DNA of 8,774 nt from Planctomycetota bacterium (GTDB lineage: Bacteria > Planctomycetota > Phycisphaerae > SM23-33): the NCBI GenBank assembly GCA_003644335.1, contig QNCB01000030.1, positions 1 through 8,774 of the forward strand. Reading direction: 5' to 3'. Positions 5,463-8,774 of the stretch are shown here, one piece after another (the first letter of the stretch is position 1; every line of letters starts with the position of its first letter). Position numbers and translations under genes: made by a program. The notes beneath the pieces are model-generated. The model made no database searches, was not told the DNA's origin, and was given only the letters and a program-made list of their open reading frames with translations.

Positions 5463-5526
5463 CCAGTTAACTAGTCAACCAGTTAACCAGTCGACCAATC
5501 AACCGGTCAACCAGTCAACTGACTAA
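5463..5526. repeat. 8-bp tandem array (CCAGTCAA) immediately upstream of etfA
   Basis: Eight in-register units: CCAGTTAA, CTAGTCAA, CCAGTTAA, CCAGTCGA, CCAATCAA, CCGGTCAA, CCAGTCAA and CTGACTAA. They are of the reverse-complement type to the array at 5115-5162; for example GTCGACCAATCAACC here pairs perfectly with GGTTGATTGGTCGAC there. The etfA Shine-Dalgarno AAGGA follows 2 nt after the array. Confidence 0.9.
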
Positions 5527-5540
5527 CCAAGGACAAAAAT

Positions 5541-6587
5541 ATGATAGAGGTTAACAAGCAGGGTGAGGTTTGGGTTTTTGCTGAGCAGGAGGCTGGGAGG
5601 CTTTCTGACGTGCCGTTGGAGTTGCTCTCCAAGGCCCGCGACCTGGCTGACGTGTTGGGCGTGCCTGTCGGTGCGATGCTGCTGGGCGATGGCGTCGAAG
5701 GCCTGGCTGAGCAGCTTATATCGCACGGAGCCGATAAGGTTTACGCGGTGAGCGATCCCAAACTGGGCCATTATCAGACCGGCAGCTATACCAAGGTGGT
5801 TTGCGATATTATTACGCAAAACAAGCCTCAGATTTGCCTCTTCGGCGCCACAGCTATCGGGCGAGACCTGGCTCCGACCGTGGCGAGCAAGATGAAGTGT
5901 GGCCTGACCGCCGACTGCACCGACCTGCAAATCGGTACGCACGAAGACAAGAAACTCGGCGAGACTTTCGAAGACCTCATGTACCAAATCCGCCCAGCCT
6001 TTGGCGGCAATATCATCGCCACTATCGTCAACCCGCAACGCTGGCCTCAGATGGCGACGGTGCGAGAGGGCGTCATGCCGATGAGCGAAGCTGACCCCAA
6101 GCGAACCGGCGAGGTTATCAAAGCCGACGCCGCCCTCAATGGCCAGGCCTTGCCGTTGATTATCAACGACTCGCACCGCGCGGAGAAGAAGGTAAACCTC
6201 AAAGCAGCCCGCGTTATCGTAGCAGGCGGTGCGGGCGTCGGCAGCAAAGACAATTTCAAACTGATATGGGACCTCGCCCACTGTTTGGGAGGCACTGCTG
6301 CCGGTAGCCGGGCCGCGGTTGACTTGGGATACATCGACCACGACCACCAGGTAGGCCAAACCGGCACGACGGTTCGGCCTGTGTTGTATGTGGCGGCGGG
6401 TATCTCCGGCGCGATCCAACATATCGCCGGCATGCAGGAGTCGTCAAAAATCCTCGCGATAAACGACGATCCCGCGGCGGAAATTTTCGGCGTGGCAACC
6501 TACGGCATCGTCGGCGACCTGAACGATGTTATCCCGCGACTGATAAAAGCTATCCACGGCGGCATGAGCATAAAAACGACACACTGA
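5541..6587 (+). CDS. etfA: Electron transfer flavoprotein, alpha subunit
   Basis: Binds FAD in its C-terminal domain and, with EtfB, accepts electrons from the acyl-CoA dehydrogenase. The product has 348 residues, at the long end of normal. The N-terminal half carries WVFAEQEAG (11-19) and the stretch FGATAIGRDLAP (101-112). The FAD domain shows AGGAGVGS (228-235), SRAAVD (256-261), QVGQTG (270-275), GISGAIQH (287-294), INDDP (307-311) and YGIVGD (321-326), all intact. The ATG at 5541 has AAGGA (5529-5533) 7 nt upstream. The spacing from etfB (420 bp) is unusual, since these genes are normally adjacent, and the gap is filled with repeats. I found no good promoter in that gap: the TTGACA at 5383 lacks a -10. 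Read-through from etfB or a cryptic promoter must therefore serve it. Confidence 0.96.
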   Translation: MIEVNKQGEVWVFAEQEAGRLSDVPLELLSKARDLADVLGVPVGAMLLGDGVEGLAEQLISHGADKVYAVSDPKLGHYQTGSYTKVVCDIITQNKPQICLFGATAIGRDLAPTVASKMKCGLTADCTDLQIGTHEDKKLGETFEDLMYQIRPAFGGNIIATIVNPQRWPQMATVREGVMPMSEADPKRTGEVIKADAALNGQALPLIINDSHRAEKKVNLKAARVIVAGGAGVGSKDNFKLIWDLAHCLGGTAAGSRAAVDLGYIDHDHQVGQTGTTVRPVLYVAAGISGAIQHIAGMQESSKILAINDDPAAEIFGVATYGIVGDLNDVIPRLIKAIHGGMSIKTTH

Positions 6588-6592
6588 TATTA

Positions 6593-6627
6593 TTTCGGAT
6601 TGTGGATTTCGGATTTCGGATTGAGCA
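6593..6627. repeat. 7-bp tandem array (TTTCGGA) between etfA and the acyl-CoA dehydrogenase gene
   Basis: Five in-register units: TTTCGGA, TTGTGGA, TTTCGGA, TTTCGGA and TTGAGCA. They begin 5 nt after the etfA stop. No inverted partner is present in the window. Confidence 0.8.
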
Positions 6628-6651
6628 AGCCAAGTAATTTAAGGATACAGC

Positions 6652-8424
6652 ATGGCTAATTTTTTTACGGATAATGACGACATTAGGTTCCTCTTCAAGC
6701 ATCTTGACATTGGCCGATTGGCTGAGCTGACAGAGGAGGGTTTCAGGTTCCACGACGAGTTCGACTTCGCGCCGGAAAACGCCGCTGAGGCGCTGGACAA
6801 CTACGAGCGGATGCTGGATACCATCGGGCAGATTTGCGGCGACGACGTCGCACCCACCGCGGAGGACAACGACCGCATCGGCAATGTGCTCAACGAAGAC
6901 GGCAGCGTAACTTACGCCCCCGGCATTGCCAAGGCTATGGATCTTTTCGCCCGCGCCGACGCGATGGGCTTTACCCTGCCATACCGGTTTGGCGGCATAA
7001 ACTGCCCGCAGCTGGTCTTCACCATGACCAACGATATGGTCAGCCGAGCCGACGCGTCGCTGATGAATATCTACGGCCTCCAGGGCAACGCCGACACGCT
7101 AAACGCGTTTGGCAACGAGGAAATCAAGCAGCATTATCTGCCCCCGATGGCTGCGGGCAAGTGGACCGGCGCGATGGTGCTCACCGAACCCGACGCCGGC
7201 AGCGACCTCCAGGCTGTCAAGCTGCGAGGCTATCAGGACGAGGACGGCAACTGGTTCCTCAAGGGCGTCAAGCGATTCATAACCAATGGCTGCGGGGATG
7301 TGCTGCTGGTGCTCTGTCGCACCGAGCCGGAAGTTACCGACGGGCGAGGCCTGAGCTTGCTGGTCTGCGAGAATGGCCCGAAGGTTCAGATTCGCAGGCT
7401 CGAAGACAAGCTCGGCATCCACGCCAGCCCGACCTGCGAGATGGTCTTCAACGACGTCCCCGCCCAGCTCGTCGGCGAGCGGCAGCGCGGGCTTATTGAA
7501 TATGTCATGAGCCTGATGAACGGCGCGAGGATTGGCATCGCGTCTCAGTCCGTCGGCATTGCCGAGGCGGCTTATCGCGTCGCGCGGGATTATGGCAATA
7601 GTCGCAAGCAGTACGATGTTACCATCGACACCTTCCCCGCCGTTCGCGAGCTGCTGGTCAACAGCCAGGTCGACCTCCAGGCCGCCCGGACGATGACATA
7701 TTACGCGACCTTTAATGTGGACATCGAAATTGCCGCCAAGAAGCTCGAAGCCTATGGCAACCTCGAAGGCGACGCGAAAAAGGCCAACAAAAAAGAAATC
7801 CGTCGCATCGGCAGGTACAACAAGCTGCTGACGCCGATGGCAAAATACTACGGCTCGGAAATGTCCATGCGAGTCGCCAACGACGCCATCGCCGTGCTGG
7901 GCGGCAGCGGATTTATGCGGGACTACGCGTCCGAGCGACACCTGCGGGATAGCCGAATTACGACCATCTACGAAGGCACGAGCCAGTTGCAGGTGCTCGC
8001 CGCTGTGGCTGGCGTGCTGAGCGGTACCTGCAAGACCGTGCTGGAAGAACTCCTCGCCAAGCCCTCCCGCCGAGACGACTGGACGCCGGAGACGCGGGAG
8101 ATTGTCGAGGAAATAACCGCGGCGATACCCGAGCTGGAAGAGGCTATCGCGTTTATCAAAAGTCAGTCCGTCGCTTACCGCGACCTCGTAGCCCGCAAGC
8201 TGGTGGATATGGGCGTCTTCCTGCTCATCGGAGCGATGTTCGCCGACCAGGCAGCCTCGACCGTCGACGACGCCATGGCCCAGCGGAAGCTAATCGTAGC
8301 CAAGCATTGGCTAGCCTGGCGCATGCCGGAGTTCCGCATGAACAAGGACAAGATCCTCTCCGCCGACCAATACGTCAACACCGACTTCGAAACCCTGGCA
8401 GGCCCCGTGCCAGTAATGGAATAG
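6652..8424 (+). CDS. Acyl-CoA dehydrogenase (about 590-residue type)
   Basis: FAD enzyme that forms or reduces the alpha-beta double bond of an acyl-CoA and exchanges electrons with ETF. In order there are an N-terminal helical domain, the middle domain with TEPDAGSD (178-185) and KRFITNG (207-213), and the C-terminal helical domain with GGSGFMRDY (417-425). The motif IYEGTSQLQ (439-447) contains E441, at the position of the usual catalytic glutamate. About 150 further residues form the extra C-terminal domain of the long acyl-CoA dehydrogenases. An insert rich in Lys and Glu occurs at about 362-390. The ATG at 6652 has AAGGA 6 nt upstream and gives MANFFTDNDD, close to the starts I recall for Bacteroidetes homologues next to etfBA. 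It lies 64 nt after etfA and is probably co-transcribed. Butyryl-CoA or another short acyl-CoA is a plausible substrate, but the sequence does not decide this. Confidence 0.94.
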   Translation: MANFFTDNDDIRFLFKHLDIGRLAELTEEGFRFHDEFDFAPENAAEALDNYERMLDTIGQICGDDVAPTAEDNDRIGNVLNEDGSVTYAPGIAKAMDLFARADAMGFTLPYRFGGINCPQLVFTMTNDMVSRADASLMNIYGLQGNADTLNAFGNEEIKQHYLPPMAAGKWTGAMVLTEPDAGSDLQAVKLRGYQDEDGNWFLKGVKRFITNGCGDVLLVLCRTEPEVTDGRGLSLLVCENGPKVQIRRLEDKLGIHASPTCEMVFNDVPAQLVGERQRGLIEYVMSLMNGARIGIASQSVGIAEAAYRVARDYGNSRKQYDVTIDTFPAVRELLVNSQVDLQAARTMTYYATFNVDIEIAAKKLEAYGNLEGDAKKANKKEIRRIGRYNKLLTPMAKYYGSEMSMRVANDAIAVLGGSGFMRDYASERHLRDSRITTIYEGTSQLQVLAAVAGVLSGTCKTVLEELLAKPSRRDDWTPETREIVEEITAAIPELEEAIAFIKSQSVAYRDLVARKLVDMGVFLLIGAMFADQAASTVDDAMAQRKLIVAKHWLAWRMPEFRMNKDKILSADQYVNTDFETLAGPVPVME

Positions 8425-8430
8425 CGACTC

Positions 8431-8467
8431 TGGTTGACTGGTTGATTGGTTGACTTGGTTGACTGGG
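8431..8467. repeat. 8-bp tandem array (TGGTTGAC) after the acyl-CoA dehydrogenase stop
   Basis: TGGTTGAC, TGGTTGAT, TGGTTGAC, one extra T, TGGTTGAC and TGGG. It begins 6 nt after the TAG and belongs to the same unit family as 5115-5162, in the same orientation. No inverted partner is present before the window ends. Confidence 0.85.
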
Positions 8468-8484
8468 GAAAGATTACAAACGAG

Positions 8485-8504
8485 CCGCGACCGGTAGGGA
8501 GCGG
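8485..8504. repeat. REP-like hairpin CCGC...GCGG
   Basis: CCGC (8485-8488) pairs with GCGG (8501-8504) around a loop containing ACCGGT. The phrase GAGCCGCGACCGGTAGGGAG resembles widespread intergenic repeats I recall from planctomycete-like genomes, but only one copy is in the window. Confidence 0.35.
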
Positions 8505-8516
8505 GGATATATGACT

Positions 8517-8550
8517 TGGGCGTCTTGCCCATTTCAGTGATGGGTGCCAT
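8517..8550 (+). promoter_or_regulatory. Mutually exclusive small hairpins upstream of the zinc-knuckle gene
   Basis: TGGGC (8517-8521) pairs with GCCCA (8527-8531), but GCCCAT (8527-8532) can instead pair with ATGGGT (8540-8545). That segment can in turn form ATGG/CCAT (8540-8543 with 8547-8550). Stems are short (4-6 bp) and no strong T-run follows, so a weak terminator or leader switch is possible but unproven. Confidence 0.3.
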
Positions 8551-8585
8551 GTAGGCGGTCCAATATATATTCTAGGGAAGAAGAA

Positions 8586-8774
8586 ATGTATCCGGAAAAG
8601 AGAGCCCCAGGCTGGCAGGTCCGTTGCACTCGGTGTGGATTCACAGAGCCTTGGGGAAAATACGGTATCCGTCGGGGTGCCTGGTCATGGAAGAAATATA
8701 CAATCGGGCGTTGTCCGAGCTGCCGACGGTTCGGCTTTCATGCCATCGAAAAGCGTCCAAAGTCCCCGGACAAA
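8586..8774 (+). CDS. Small basic protein with two CxxC zinc knuckles, N-terminal part, open at window edge
   Basis: The frame from the ATG at 8586 runs 63 codons to the window end with no stop. AGGGA (8574-8578) lies 7 nt upstream, a well-placed Shine-Dalgarno site. The pairs C14-T-R-C17 and C43-P-S-C46, 25 residues apart, are typical of a zinc ribbon. Between them lies GFTEPWGKYGIRRGAWSW, rich in Gly, Trp and Arg. The visible part is strongly basic, so nucleic-acid contact is conceivable. I do not recognise the family. It may end soon after the window or be the N-terminal ribbon of a larger protein. It lies 161 nt after the dehydrogenase gene, beyond repeats, so it is probably a separate transcription unit. 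Confidence 0.65.
   Translation, partial: MYPEKRAPGWQVRCTRCGFTEPWGKYGIRRGAWSWKKYTIGRCPSCRRFGFHAIEKRPKSPDK

Noticed and set aside
3583..5526. Repeat arrays considered as CRISPR
   Set aside because: Units are only 7-8 bp and directly adjoining, with no spacers and no cas genes.
5523..6422. 299-codon open frame on the minus strand
   Set aside because: It lies opposite etfA and starts from repeat sequence; the FAD-binding motifs are on the plus strand.
7099..7941. 280-codon open frame on the minus strand
   Set aside because: It is a shadow of the acyl-CoA dehydrogenase gene, which carries all the conserved motifs.
8561..8571. TATATT near 8566 as a -10 box for the zinc-knuckle gene
   Set aside because: It is only 14 nt before the ATG, would start transcription in the Shine-Dalgarno site, and has no -35 partner.

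Overview
The window looks like a chromosomal segment of an anaerobic or facultative bacterium with moderately high GC in its genes and AT-rich spacers full of repeats. Purine-rich Shine-Dalgarno sites (AAGGA, AGGGA) precede several genes. The EtfB, EtfA and acyl-CoA dehydrogenase proteins resemble those I recall from Bacteroidetes-type etfB-etfA-acd clusters. The intergenic repeat style (short 7- and 8-bp arrays, REP-like palindromes, a four-helix-bundle relic) reminds me of Planctomycetota/Phycisphaerae, but that placement is a weak guess.

Layout. Positions 1-2120 (minus strand) hold the N-terminal 706 residues of an adenosylcobalamin-dependent class II ribonucleotide reductase (NrdJ), open at the left edge. 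Its promoter at 2287-2314 is overlapped by two sites resembling NrdR boxes, spaced 31 bp start to start. Positions 2121-2962 are otherwise non-coding: a U/G-rich leader, an AT-rich stretch, a 7-mer array, a purine tract and a decayed IS1182-like transposase start. Plus-strand nadD (NAD biosynthesis) occupies 2963-3604 and is followed by a terminator-like hairpin. Positions 3678-4211 are non-coding apart from repeats and a promoter candidate. Next come etfB (4212-5120), etfA (5541-6587) and a 590-residue acyl-CoA dehydrogenase (6652-8424). At the right edge a small basic protein with two CxxC knuckles begins at 8586 and runs off the window.

How the genes work together. The dehydrogenase oxidises an acyl-CoA (or an enzyme of its family runs the reverse reaction), and EtfA/EtfB exchange its electrons, so these three form one functional module. 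Unusually, etfB and etfA are 420 bp apart. The gap holds two inverted 8-bp repeat arrays, a REPIN-like palindrome and a relic of a four-helix-bundle ORF. nrdJ and nadD are independent housekeeping genes (dNTP and NAD supply).

The most unusual feature is the repeat architecture. Short tandem arrays with 7- or 8-bp units begin inside or within 6 nt of the stop codon of all four complete plus-strand genes. Three intergenic segments of about 420-470 bp are bracketed by inverted copies of one array type, each with its own unit sequence. I found no CRISPR array, tRNA, rRNA, defence system or complete mobile element.
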